DNA of 46,950 nucleotides, from positions 1 to 46,950 of the forward strand of contig JACQTY010000253.1 in assembly GCA_016210545.1 (NCBI GenBank), in the 5' to 3' direction. Positions 33,021 to 39,447 of the stretch are shown here, one piece after another. Under the pieces are notes generated by a model that saw nothing but the letters and a program-made list of their open reading frames with translations, was not told the origin of the DNA and ran no database searches. The DNA comes from Chloroflexota bacterium. GTDB lineage: Bacteria; Chloroflexota; Dehalococcoidia; JACVQG01. Made by a program: the position numbers and the translations under genes. How positions within the stretch are numbered: position 1 is the first letter of the stretch; each line of letters starts with the position of its first letter.

Positions 33021-34403
33021 ATGGCTGCATTACTGTCTATACCGCAGAAGAACACCGATAGGCCGGCCATCGGCAAGGTCCTCGTCGCGAACCGCTCCGA
33101 GATAGCCGTCCGCATCATGCGCACCTGCCAGCGGATAGGCATACCGACGGCGGCCGTGTACAGCGACCCGGACAAGGACGCGCCGCACGTCCGCATGGCC
33201 TCCGAAGCCCATCCCCTGGGAGGCTGCTGGGCCGAGGAAACGTACATGGACCAGGACAAGCTCCTGGCCATAGCCCGGCGCAGCGGGGCCACCGCCATCC
33301 ACCCCGGCTACGGCTTCCTCTCCGAGGACGCCGGCTTCGCCGCCGTTTGCGAGAAGAAGGGCATTACCTTCATCGGCTCGCCATCTCACGTCATGCGGCT
33401 GGCGGGTAATAAGCTGGGGGTGAGAAAGCTGGCCGCCTCCATCGGCGTGCCCGTCTTGCCCGGCAGCCTCGATCCCATGAGCACCCTGGAAGAGTTCCGC
33501 CAAGTATGCAACCGGGTCGGCTATCCCGTCTATCTGAAGCCTGCCGCCTACAGCGGTGGGGGCCGGGGCATCCGGCGCGTGGAGAACGATGCCGAGCTGG
33601 CCGCTGCCCTCGAGCGAGCGGGCAGCGACGTCACCAACCTGTTCGTGGAGAAGTGGGCCAGAGAGGCCAAGCACATTGAGCTACAGATCCTGGGCGATGT
33701 CTATGGCCGTGTGGTGGCCCTGGGCGAACGGGAATGCACCATACAGCGCCGCAATCAGAAGCTCATCGAGGAGTCGCCGTGCGCCCGCCTCCGTGAGGAC
33801 GAGGTGCTGCACCTGCGCATGAGGGAGGCCGCCTTGCGTCTGGCCCGCGCCGTGGACTTCGTGGGCACGGGCACGGTGGAGTTCCTGCTCGACCGCAAGG
33901 GCAACTTCTACGTGATCGAGATCAACTGCCGCCTCCAGGTGGAGCACGCCGTCACCGAGATGGTGCGCAACATCGATCTGGTGGAGCAGCAATTACATAT
34001 CGCAGCCAATAGCCACCTCCATATGGGCCTGGAGGCAGCGTACCCGGCCAGCGGCGCCGCCATAGAGTGCCGCGTCTACGCCGAGGATCCCCACCGCAAC
34101 TTCTTTCCCTCCATCGGACGCATCGCCGAGTTAAGGGAGCCTTCGGGCGAGGGCATCCGGGTAGACAGCGCCCTCTATCCCGGCATGGAAGTGCCCCCGT
34201 ACTATGATTCGCTGCTGGCGAAGGTAATTGTGCGAGGCAAAGACCGCTCTCAAGCCCTGGAAAAGATGAGTCGGGCCCTCGGCAGCTTCACCCTGGAGGG
34301 CGTCAAGCACACCATCCCCTACAGCCTGGGCGTCCTGGACGATCCCAGCTTCGTCTCCGGCAACTACGACTACTCGGTCAACGGCAATATCCGGTTCTAT
34401 TGA
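33021..34403 (+). CDS. accC: biotin carboxylase (acetyl-/propionyl-CoA carboxylase type)
   Basis: 460 residues, full length for AccC. N-terminal PreATP domain: KVLVANRSEIAVRIMRTCQR and HPGYGFLSEDAGFAAVCEKKG. ATP-grasp domain: YLKPAAYSGGGRGIRRVEND, ERECTIQRRNQKLIEESP and the active-site EINCRLQVEHAVTEMVRN. The C-terminal carboxylase domain ends with the usual SLLAKVIVRGKDR and LGVLDDP. It transfers CO2 from bicarbonate to biotin on a carrier protein. Neither a biotin carrier nor a carboxyltransferase is nearby, so the acceptor acyl-CoA is unknown. A good promoter lies immediately upstream and the gene seems to stand alone. Confidence 0.93.
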   Translation: MAALLSIPQKNTDRPAIGKVLVANRSEIAVRIMRTCQRIGIPTAAVYSDPDKDAPHVRMASEAHPLGGCWAEETYMDQDKLLAIARRSGATAIHPGYGFLSEDAGFAAVCEKKGITFIGSPSHVMRLAGNKLGVRKLAASIGVPVLPGSLDPMSTLEEFRQVCNRVGYPVYLKPAAYSGGGRGIRRVENDAELAAALERAGSDVTNLFVEKWAREAKHIELQILGDVYGRVVALGERECTIQRRNQKLIEESPCARLREDEVLHLRMREAALRLARAVDFVGTGTVEFLLDRKGNFYVIEINCRLQVEHAVTEMVRNIDLVEQQLHIAANSHLHMGLEAAYPASGAAIECRVYAEDPHRNFFPSIGRIAELREPSGEGIRVDSALYPGMEVPPYYDSLLAKVIVRGKDRSQALEKMSRALGSFTLEGVKHTIPYSLGVLDDPSFVSGNYDYSVNGNIRFY

Positions 34404-34940
34404 CCAGAGCGGAATATTGTTCGCATTTCGCGGGCTGCCCGGCTCACCACTTCTCGTCGCTCAGGGCAGGCTCTCTCTCCCGCTCTCTTCTCCGAAAGTA
34501 TTTGACCGTTCGGCTCGGACTTCGGCGTGAGCTCCCCGAGTGAAACACCCCGATGTGTCGGGATGGGTAACACGCTATCGGAGAGCCCGTTTCGGATCGT
34601 GGAAGGCGATCCCGATATATCGGGACTCTCCGGCCTTTTCGTAGACTCCGCTGCGCGGAGTAAGGGCGGCTAGAGAGAGGGAGCGGCCTGATCAACCTGT
34701 TTGATGCTCGGGGCAATAATATGGCAAAGGGCGGCGGTCCACGACGGAGGCCATGGCGACAACACGTGTCATTGCGAGCCGCTGAAGGCGGGCCCTTCGC
34801 TCGTACTCAGGGTAAACTCCGCAATCCCATGCCCGAATCCCCCTACCCCCTTTACTAAAGGGGACAGAGGAGGATTCCCGCGTCACCCCGTTTGCTCCGT
34901 GCTGCTCCGATGAGGTCACTATCTTCCCCAGGGCGCCCAT
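34404..34940. repeat. intergenic region with several palindromic elements
   Basis: No gene is seen. Recognisable elements: CCCGATGTGTCGGGATGG near 34550, the perfect palindrome TCCCGATATATCGGGA near 34610-34625, GTCATTGCGAG near 34769 (family of the repeat at 46811-46910), and CCCCCTTTACTAAAGGGG near 34850-34867. It separates accC from the convergent cyclase gene. Confidence 0.45.
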
Positions 34941-35651
34941 TTACGGACCGCGTTGCCTCGGGCGAATACGGTACGCCTCGACCGCTTGCTCTCTTCCTTT
35001 AACCTGAAGACTTACCCGTTCGCACTCATATCCCGGTGGGAGTGGAAATTGAAGCCCTTCCCATGTGGCCAAGCCTGCGAGAATCTCACATCCCCCGGCT
35101 AGCCCAGATAGGCGTGAGGCTACATTCACCATATCGCCCACAGCGGTATAGTCCGTCACCTCGCCACTGCCCACGTTGCCAGTGAGGGCTATACCGGTGT
35201 TCAGCCCGATACCAATGGAAAAAGGCAGGTTAAGGCTCGGCGCTCTTTCTTGAAGGGCAAAGGCGGCGCGCAGCGCCGCTTCTCTATGTCTGGGCTGGGG
35301 AATAGGCGCGTTAAAGAGCGCCATGATGGCATCGCCGAGGAACTTGTCTATCAGGGCATCGTTCTGTATGAGTATTTCGCTGGCAGCGGCAAAGAGAACG
35401 TTCAGAAGTTGCCTCAACCGTTCCGGAGGCGTTCTCTCGGACAAGGCGGCAAAGCCACGGACATCGGCAAAAAGGACCGTGATTTCCTGCTCCACCGCAG
35501 GAAAACTCACCTTGCTGCAGCGGTTGCAAAGCTGAGGATTCTTGGCAAAAGGAACGATCCCCCGCAGCCGGTATGGCCAGGCCCTGATGCCGCGGATGGG
35601 CGTGCGGCAGACCTTGCAACGGTGCGGATAGTGAATCCCTGTGGCGTTCAT
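34941..35651 (-). CDS. class III adenylate cyclase with zinc-ribbon N-terminus
   Basis: 236 residues. Residues 12-45 hold two CxxC pairs (CKVC, CNRC), a likely zinc ribbon. The cyclase domain follows: metal-binding Asp63 in LFADVRGFAAL and Asp107 in IDKFLGDAIMALF, adenine-selecting Lys103 and, by alignment, Thr169 in DYTAVGDMVNVASR, with Asn176 and Arg180 for the transition state. The Lys/Thr pair indicates an adenylate rather than guanylate cyclase (class IIIb-like). A Crp-type regulator with an intact cAMP-binding motif is encoded about 280 bases upstream on the same strand, and a perfect TGTGA-N6-TCACA site lies beyond it, so this enzyme probably makes the cAMP that the regulator senses. 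There is no membrane segment; it should be cytoplasmic. Confidence 0.87.
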   Translation of the reverse strand: MNATGIHYPHRCKVCRTPIRGIRAWPYRLRGIVPFAKNPQLCNRCSKVSFPAVEQEITVLFADVRGFAALSERTPPERLRQLLNVLFAAASEILIQNDALIDKFLGDAIMALFNAPIPQPRHREAALRAAFALQERAPSLNLPFSIGIGLNTGIALTGNVGSGEVTDYTAVGDMVNVASRLSGLAGGCEILAGLATWEGLQFPLPPGYECERVSLQVKGREQAVEAYRIRPRQRGP

Positions 35652-35663
35652 GGAGCCTTCCGC

Positions 35664-35888
35664 TTATGACCTTCTGAAAAGTCGGGCCAGCCAGCCCCGG
35701 CGGCCGACGCCAGGCTTTGCCCCGGAGTGGATATTCTCGCGGTGTTCCGAGTATCCCTCATCGGTGTAGAACTTGATGCCGCAACAGGTGTACTTCACCT
35801 GGGGAGCTTCGCCGTGAATCTTCTGGCGGTGCTCCACATAAGGCTGTTCCCCATCGAAGGAAATCCCACAGCATTGGAATCGCGGCAT
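35664..35888 (-). CDS. small protein with two CC...H-H zinc fingers
   Basis: 74 residues from ATG 35888, chosen because GGAGG is about ten bases upstream; an ATG at 35897 abuts that site. Two tandem units of the form FxCCGIxFDxxxxxxEHRxxIH are seen: RFQCCGISFDGEQPYVEHRQKIHG and TCCGIKFYTDEGYSEHRENIHS. The paired cysteines and histidines should bind one zinc each. The basic tail ends in WLARLFRRS. It lies between the cyclase and Crp genes in the same direction with short gaps, so it belongs to that operon. Its role could be DNA or protein binding within the cAMP circuit; there is no direct evidence. Confidence 0.65.
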   Translation of the reverse strand: MPRFQCCGISFDGEQPYVEHRQKIHGEAPQVKYTCCGIKFYTDEGYSEHRENIHSGAKPGVGRRGWLARLFRRS

Positions 35889-35930
35889 ATTTTCCATGCC
35901 TCCTGCGTCTCTTGCCCTCATTTCTCCCTA

Positions 35931-36611
35931 TCAGCAGATGCGCTCCCGCAGCTTGTCCGGACGCAGCACCGTTATCCTGCCATGCTCGTATCGTAGAAGC
36001 CCCATGCGGGCGTAGAGTCCCAGCCACTTATTGATGCTCTCTCGTGTAGCCCCCACCATCTCTGCCATCTCTACCTGGCTGAAGCGAGGGCTGATGGCAA
36101 TGCCGCCGGACTCTGTCTCCCCCTGGCTTTCGGCCAGATCAAGGATGGTCCTGGCCAGCCGGCCAGGAACATCGAGGAAGACCGCGTCCTGGACAAGCTG
36201 GTCGGCGTGGCGCAGGCGGCAGCACAGGGCGGCAAAGAGCTTCAAGGCAGCCTCGGGCTGGGCCCTGAGAAAGTCCACGAACTGCTCTCTGCCCAGGGTC
36301 AAAAGCTGACATGTCTCCAAGGCCACGGCATCGGCGGAGCGCGGCTGGGCATCGAGAAGGGACATCTCCCCGAAGAACGCACCCCGGCTCAGGATGGCCA
36401 GGGTGTGCTGTTTCCCGTCAGGGGAGGTAACCACAATCTTGACCACGCCCTCGATAATGATGTACATGGTCGACCCCGGGTCGTCCTGGTGGAAGATGAC
36501 ATCGCCTTTAGGGTAGCGCCTTTTCTGCAGGGCATTAGAGAGCGCGACCAGCGCCCCGGAGGCAAGCCCCTCGAATAGCGGCATTCCCGACAGGACATCC
36601 GTACCGACCAT
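35931..36611 (-). CDS. Crp/Fnr-family regulator with cAMP-binding motif
   Basis: 226 residues from ATG 36611. N-terminal cyclic-nucleotide domain: the phosphate-binding cassette FGEMSLLDAQPRSA (Glu82, Arg91, Ser92) matches cAMP-binding Crp. There are no N-terminal Fnr-type cysteines. The C-terminal helix-turn-helix is FSQVEMAEMVGATRESINKW; Arg190 and Glu191 correspond to the Crp residues that read TGTGA, with Lys195 in place of the third arginine. A TGTGA-N6-TCACA palindrome lies directly upstream of its own promoter. Together with the adenylate cyclase gene downstream this indicates a self-contained cAMP-Crp module that likely regulates itself and perhaps the divergent small-peptide operon. 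A frame extension to 36668 runs through the promoter and is rejected. Confidence 0.88.
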   Translation of the reverse strand: MVGTDVLSGMPLFEGLASGALVALSNALQKRRYPKGDVIFHQDDPGSTMYIIIEGVVKIVVTSPDGKQHTLAILSRGAFFGEMSLLDAQPRSADAVALETCQLLTLGREQFVDFLRAQPEAALKLFAALCCRLRHADQLVQDAVFLDVPGRLARTILDLAESQGETESGGIAISPRFSQVEMAEMVGATRESINKWLGLYARMGLLRYEHGRITVLRPDKLRERIC

Positions 36612-36639
36612 TGTGCACCGCCTGGACCGTCCTGGCCCA

Positions 36640-36668
36640 ATGGTAAGCCCCCAGGCTGGGGCTGTCAA
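36640..36668 (-). promoter_or_regulatory. promoter of the Crp-type regulator gene
   Basis: On the minus strand TTGACA (36668-36663), a 17-base spacer and TACCAT (36645-36640). The spacer is itself an imperfect palindrome (AGCCCCCAG/CTGGGGCT), as in the promoters at 2763 and 11766. The Crp site lies three bases upstream of the -35. Confidence 0.55.
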
Positions 36669-36670
36669 TA

Positions 36671-36688
36671 GTGTGAGCTATTTCACAC
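36671..36688. promoter_or_regulatory. perfect Crp-type binding site
   Basis: GTGTGAGCTATTTCACAC: an 18-base inverted repeat with the exact Crp core TGTGA (36672-36676), six bases, TCACA (36683-36687). It sits between the divergent Crp-type regulator and the small-peptide genes, about 47 bases from the expected start of the regulator transcript and about 50 bases from the first downstream reading frame. The regulator's recognition helix keeps Arg and Glu at the positions that contact this core. Confidence 0.75.
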
Positions 36689-36768
36689 CGTTCTCGTGAA
36701 CGGCTTTGCAGAATGCCGCCCCCAAAAGGGCTACTCTGATGACGGAAACAAAACGAGGCGGCGGCGGA

Positions 36769-36885
36769 ATGAAAGAGATGCTCAAAAAGGCGAAGGGGCT
36801 GATCCTCACGGCGGCGGTGGTCGCCGGTGAAACGCTCCTGGGGGCGCCACCGCAGCCTCCGGGTAAGGCCGAGAGGCTGTTCTAA
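36769..36885 (+). CDS. small hydrophobic peptide, diverged member of the LP-peptide family
   Basis: 38 residues from ATG 36769; an ATG at 36739 would make 48 residues with a Gly-rich start. Aligned without gaps to the 32-residue peptide at 36956, the first 16 residues share M1, K2, L5, K7, A8, G10, I12, T14, A15 and A16. The rest differs: the Leu-Pro pair is replaced by VV and the tail is Pro-rich (APPQPPGKAERLF) instead of aromatic-Arg. It is the first gene downstream of the Crp site. A basic start and one hydrophobic helix (GLILTAAVVAGETLLG) suggest a membrane peptide. GAGGCGG lies about eight bases before 36769. Confidence 0.5.
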   Translation: MKEMLKKAKGLILTAAVVAGETLLGAPPQPPGKAERLF

Positions 36886-36955
36886 CGCAATCCATCATGC
36901 GCTCCATATAAGCGTGGGAGACAATTCAAATCATGAAAGAAAGGAGGCAAACACC

Positions 36956-37054
36956 ATGAAGACGAAGCTCATGAAGGCGACAGGGACCATTATCACGGCA
37001 GCATTACCTATCGCGGCCGCCATCGCCAGCGCCGCCGGGTTCATGTGGCGCTAG
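36956..37054 (+). CDS. 32-residue LP-family membrane peptide 1
   Basis: A basic start (MKTKLMK), one hydrophobic helix with TIITAALPIAAAIASAA, and the tail GFMWR. It is one of five peptides in the window that align without gaps: Leu17-Pro18, Ala20, Ala24, Ala26 and the final Arg are shared by all. AAAGAAAGGAGG at 36936-36947 is a strong ribosome-binding site, nearly identical over 20 bases to that of the peptide at 37917. I know no named family for it. Size, single helix, central Pro and Trp/Arg end recall type I toxins of the Ldr/Fst kind. The ASA before the tail also fits a signal-peptidase site. Both are only possibilities. Confidence 0.72.
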   Translation: MKTKLMKATGTIITAALPIAAAIASAAGFMWR

Positions 37055-37087
37055 GCGGCCACAAGAAAGGAAAAAGGAGGATAAACC

Positions 37088-37801
37088 ATGAAAACGAAGA
37101 TGATAACCAAGCTGGCAGTGTCCCTGGCGCTGGCGTTGCTGCTCGTGGCCCTGGCTGGCACGCTGGCCCGGCCCGCGCTGGCAGATCCCGCCGCCGGCCT
37201 GGCCGAGCCAGCGGCCCTGTCCCATCAAATCGGTTCTTGCGGCGGCTATCAGCAAGGCTTCCAGATGGGCTACGCCGATGGCCTCAAGTCCACCCCTTTC
37301 AGCCCCAACAATAGGGCTGTCTTCTTTGCCTATCAGGGGTGTGGCCGGGAGTTCCTGACCGGGTATATGGCCGGCAACAACCAGGGGTCATTGCAGGTCC
37401 AGATGCAGTTGACGCCCGGTTTCCAGCAATCCTTGCAGGGAATGGGTGCGCTGGACAGTCTCCTGCCCATGCCTCCGGTCCTGGACTTCAACCAGGGGTG
37501 GGGCGCCTTTGGTTCCACGCTGGGGAGCGCCCAGAACTGGAACTGGCACGACACGGGGATCCCTCCCGTAACCAACTACGGCTCTGGCTATTCCCCCAAC
37601 TATGGGACCTACGACTACTACAGCCCGTCCGGTGGGTACTTCGGTGATGGTTCCGGCTCCGGCGGCTATTCCCCCAACTATGGGACCTACGACGTCTATT
37701 CCCCTAGCCAGGGCTATTTCGGAGATGGCTCGGGGTCCGGCGGCTACTCACCATCGTATGGCTATTACAATGGCTATTCCCCCAGCGAGGGCTACTACTA
37801 A
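37088..37801 (+). CDS. secreted Tyr/Gly/Ser-rich repeat protein
   Basis: 237 residues. A signal peptide (basic MKTKMITK, a hydrophobic core, ARPALA) is likely cut after Ala32. The mature part has two Cys (SCGG, QGCGRE), a middle region rich in Gln/Asn/Trp, and from about residue 163 a repeat: SGYSPNYGTYDYYSPS, GGYFGDGSGSGGYSPN, repeated with minor changes and ending in GYSPSEGYY. No sorting signal is seen. Such Tyr/Gly repeats occur in adhesive or matrix-forming proteins; the function here is unknown. The start resembles that of the small peptides (MKTK), it lies 33 bases after peptide 1, and AAAGGAGG precedes it, so it is part of that operon. Confidence 0.75.
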   Translation: MKTKMITKLAVSLALALLLVALAGTLARPALADPAAGLAEPAALSHQIGSCGGYQQGFQMGYADGLKSTPFSPNNRAVFFAYQGCGREFLTGYMAGNNQGSLQVQMQLTPGFQQSLQGMGALDSLLPMPPVLDFNQGWGAFGSTLGSAQNWNWHDTGIPPVTNYGSGYSPNYGTYDYYSPSGGYFGDGSGSGGYSPNYGTYDVYSPSQGYFGDGSGSGGYSPSYGYYNGYSPSEGYY

Positions 37802-37840
37802 GGCGCCGGCCCGAATGGAGGCTGGTAGCTGAGGCAATTC

Positions 37841-37896
37841 GACCTCACCCCTTCCCCCTCTCCGTCAACGAAGAGGGGGACAGAGAGGGAGAGGTC
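37841..37896. repeat. imperfect hairpin before peptide 2
   Basis: Arms GACCTCACCCCTTCCCCCTCT and AGAGGGGGACAGAGAGGGAGAGGTC pair with a few mismatches around a short loop (CCGTCAACGA). It ends 20 bases before the ATG of the peptide at 37917. No T-run follows, so it is more likely an mRNA-stabilising or repeat element than a terminator. Confidence 0.55.
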
Positions 37897-37916
37897 AAAG
37901 AAAGGAGGCAACCACC

Positions 37917-38015
37917 ATGAAGGCGAAGCTCATTAGACTAACCGAGCTAATCATCACTGTGGCCCTGCCGGTGGCAGTCGTCATGGCCAGCGCCGCTTCG
38001 TATACCTGGCGGTAG
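37917..38015 (+). CDS. 32-residue LP-family membrane peptide 2
   Basis: Starts MKAKLIRLTEL, core IITVALPVAVVMASAA, tail SYTWR. It shares Leu17-Pro18, Ala20, Ala24, Ala26 and the terminal Trp-Arg with peptide 1. Its ribosome-binding site AAAGAAAGGAGG and the next bases differ from those of peptide 1 by one base, so the two cassettes arose by duplication. Synonymous and conservative differences elsewhere indicate that the coding sequence has been kept under selection. It has hairpins on both sides (37841-37896 and 38068-38108). Confidence 0.72.
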   Translation: MKAKLIRLTELIITVALPVAVVMASAASYTWR

Positions 38016-38067
38016 GTTGACCAGGACCACCGGTGAGGGAGAGCGTCCCTGTGGAACGGGGTCACGT

Positions 38068-38108
38068 AACCCCCGGCCCCTTCCCAATACGGGAAGGGGC
38101 CGGGGGTT
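38068..38108. repeat. perfect 18-bp stem-loop between peptides 2 and 3
   Basis: AACCCCCGGCCCCTTCCC (38068-38085), loop AATAC, and its exact complement GGGAAGGGGCCGGGGGTT (38091-38108). No T-run follows. It lies about 50 bases after the stop of peptide 2. It may act as a partial terminator, an mRNA-stability element or a dispersed repeat. Confidence 0.7.
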
Positions 38109-38180
38109 AGGTCGATACTCCCCCACAAAGCGATCAAAGGGACTAAGCTGTAGGCCAAAACTAGGAAGGAGCCAACTACC

Positions 38181-38282
38181 ATGAAGGCGAAGCTCATGAA
38201 GATGACAGGGATCATTATCAGCACAACACTACCCGTTGCCGTGGCAATTGCCGCTGCCGCCTTTGGGTATGGGTGGAGATAA
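38181..38282 (+). CDS. 33-residue LP-family membrane peptide 3
   Basis: Starts MKAKLMKMTGIII, core STTLPVAVAIAAAA, tail FGYGWR. The Leu17-Pro18 and Ala positions of the family are kept, with one extra residue in the tail. GGAAGGAG precedes the ATG. The stop codon lies only three bases before the lspA ATG, and the lspA ribosome-binding site (GGAG) is inside the end of this gene, so translation of the two is coupled. Confidence 0.72.
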   Translation: MKAKLMKMTGIIISTTLPVAVAIAAAAFGYGWR

Positions 38283-38285
38283 CCG

Positions 38286-38804
38286 ATGAATACGAAGACG
38301 CTGGCTGCAAGAGCAGGAGTCCTGGCTGCCCTGGCGCTGGCAGCAGATCAGGCCACCAAGACCTACGTCCGCTACGCCATCGCCCTGTGCCCGGCGCCCC
38401 CATTGAGCGCCTGCGACCGCCTGGACGTGGTCGGCCCGGTGGGCCTGGTGAGGGTGGAGAACGCGGGCAGCGTTTTCGGCTACTCCCAGGGCCTCGGGGT
38501 ATGGGTGCTGGTAGCGCTCCTGGGGCTGTTGCTCATCCCCCTATACATGCGGAAGCTGCCCCGGGCCACACGGCTGGCAGCCGTGGCCGCTGGCCTCCAG
38601 GCCGGCGGCGCCCTGGGGAACCTGGCCGACCGCCTCGTCCATGGCGGCGTCGCCGACTTCATCGACGCGGGCTGGGGGCCGGTATTCAATCTGGCCGATG
38701 TGTTCATAGTGGCGGGGATGGCGCTGGCGGCGCGGCTGCTGCTACGGGCGGCTGGGACATCTGACGGCGCCAGGTTCCTAGCTCGATCGTCTGCACACCA
38801 GTAG
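38286..38804 (+). CDS. lspA: lipoprotein signal peptidase (LspA)
   Basis: 172 residues, four hydrophobic segments. Family motifs are complete: DQATKTYV from Asp21, VRVENAGSVFGYSQG (Asn59), and the catalytic aspartates Asp115 in GALGNLADRL and Asp138 in VFNLADVFIVAG. The enzyme cuts prolipoprotein signal peptides next to the lipidated cysteine. It starts three bases after peptide 3 and has the same kind of basic start (MNTKTLAARAG). Such a position in a peptide/surface-protein operon suggests a dedicated or second copy; a target in the same region is the lipoprotein at 43680. Whether the cell has another lspA cannot be seen here. Confidence 0.92.
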   Translation: MNTKTLAARAGVLAALALAADQATKTYVRYAIALCPAPPLSACDRLDVVGPVGLVRVENAGSVFGYSQGLGVWVLVALLGLLLIPLYMRKLPRATRLAAVAAGLQAGGALGNLADRLVHGGVADFIDAGWGPVFNLADVFIVAGMALAARLLLRAAGTSDGARFLARSSAHQ

Positions 38805-39322
38805 GAGTGGATGGCCTAGGGCTAACTTGCGGAAATCAGCGGTACATTGGCATCCCCTCTCCCTCTGAAGGGCTGATTACACGGCAGTTTCCGTAGATAT
38901 GCCTTATAGATAAGGCAGTGAATCAAGTGTGGGAGGTTCGGCCAGAGCCGGCAAGAGGGAGTCCAGAGGGGGCTGCGCCCCTCTGGCGGGGTCTTGGGGG
39001 TGTCCCCTAAACAAGAAGGTCTCTGGGCGAGAGGGTGGGTAATCCGATGAATCGGGATCATTTTTCATACCCCAGGTTGAAACCTGGGGCATCGGGAACA
39101 CCCTTCGCAAGCGGCTCAGGCTCATCGCTCAAAAAGGGGCTTTCCGAATCTGGAAAAGTGTCGTGTACTGAGATCTGAATAGAGAGGGCTAAGAGGGTGA
39201 AGGCCCTCTCTCGAACTCTCTCTCCCTCGGCGGGGAGAGAGGATTATCATGACACCCATTTACGCAATCAGCTATTAGCACGGCGCTCAACACTGGCCAT
39301 GCAAGCAGAAAGCAGCATGGAC
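38805..39322. other. gap with several hairpins, no gene
   Basis: About 500 bases without a convincing gene. Hairpins: GCCTTAT-ag-ATAAGGC (38901-38916), CCCCAGGTT-ga-AACCTGGGG (39070-39089), a GC-rich GAGGGGGCTGCGCCCCTC near 38967-38984, and a CTCTCTCTCCCTCGGCGGGGAGAGAGG element near 39215-39241. It interrupts the peptide/lspA run before peptides 4 and 5. Confidence 0.45.
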
Positions 39323-39421
39323 ATGAAAACAAAGATGGGGAAATTCCTGGGGTCCACCCTGGCGGTGGTCTTGCCTATAGCGGCAGCCCTGGCCGCTGCG
39401 GGTCCCGTGTATTTTCGCTAG
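39323..39421 (+). CDS. 32-residue LP-family membrane peptide 4
   Basis: Starts MKTKMGKFLG, core STLAVVLPIAAALAAA, tail GPVYFR. Leu17-Pro18, Ala20, Ala24, Ala26 and the final Arg match the family exactly; Trp is replaced by Phe. Unlike its relatives it lacks a clear GGAGG upstream. An ATG two codons earlier (39317) is in frame. The frame stays open to 39197, but that stretch is repeat-like and is unlikely to be translated. Confidence 0.65.
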   Translation: MKTKMGKFLGSTLAVVLPIAAALAAAGPVYFR

Positions 39422-39447
39422 GCTGGCATAGAAAGGAGGTGAACACA

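Noticed and set aside
36933-36958. Eight-codon upstream frame (MKERRQTP) overlapping the ATG of peptide 1
   Set aside because: The frame consists of the ribosome-binding site itself and arises by chance from AAAGAAAGGAGG; no evidence of attenuation.
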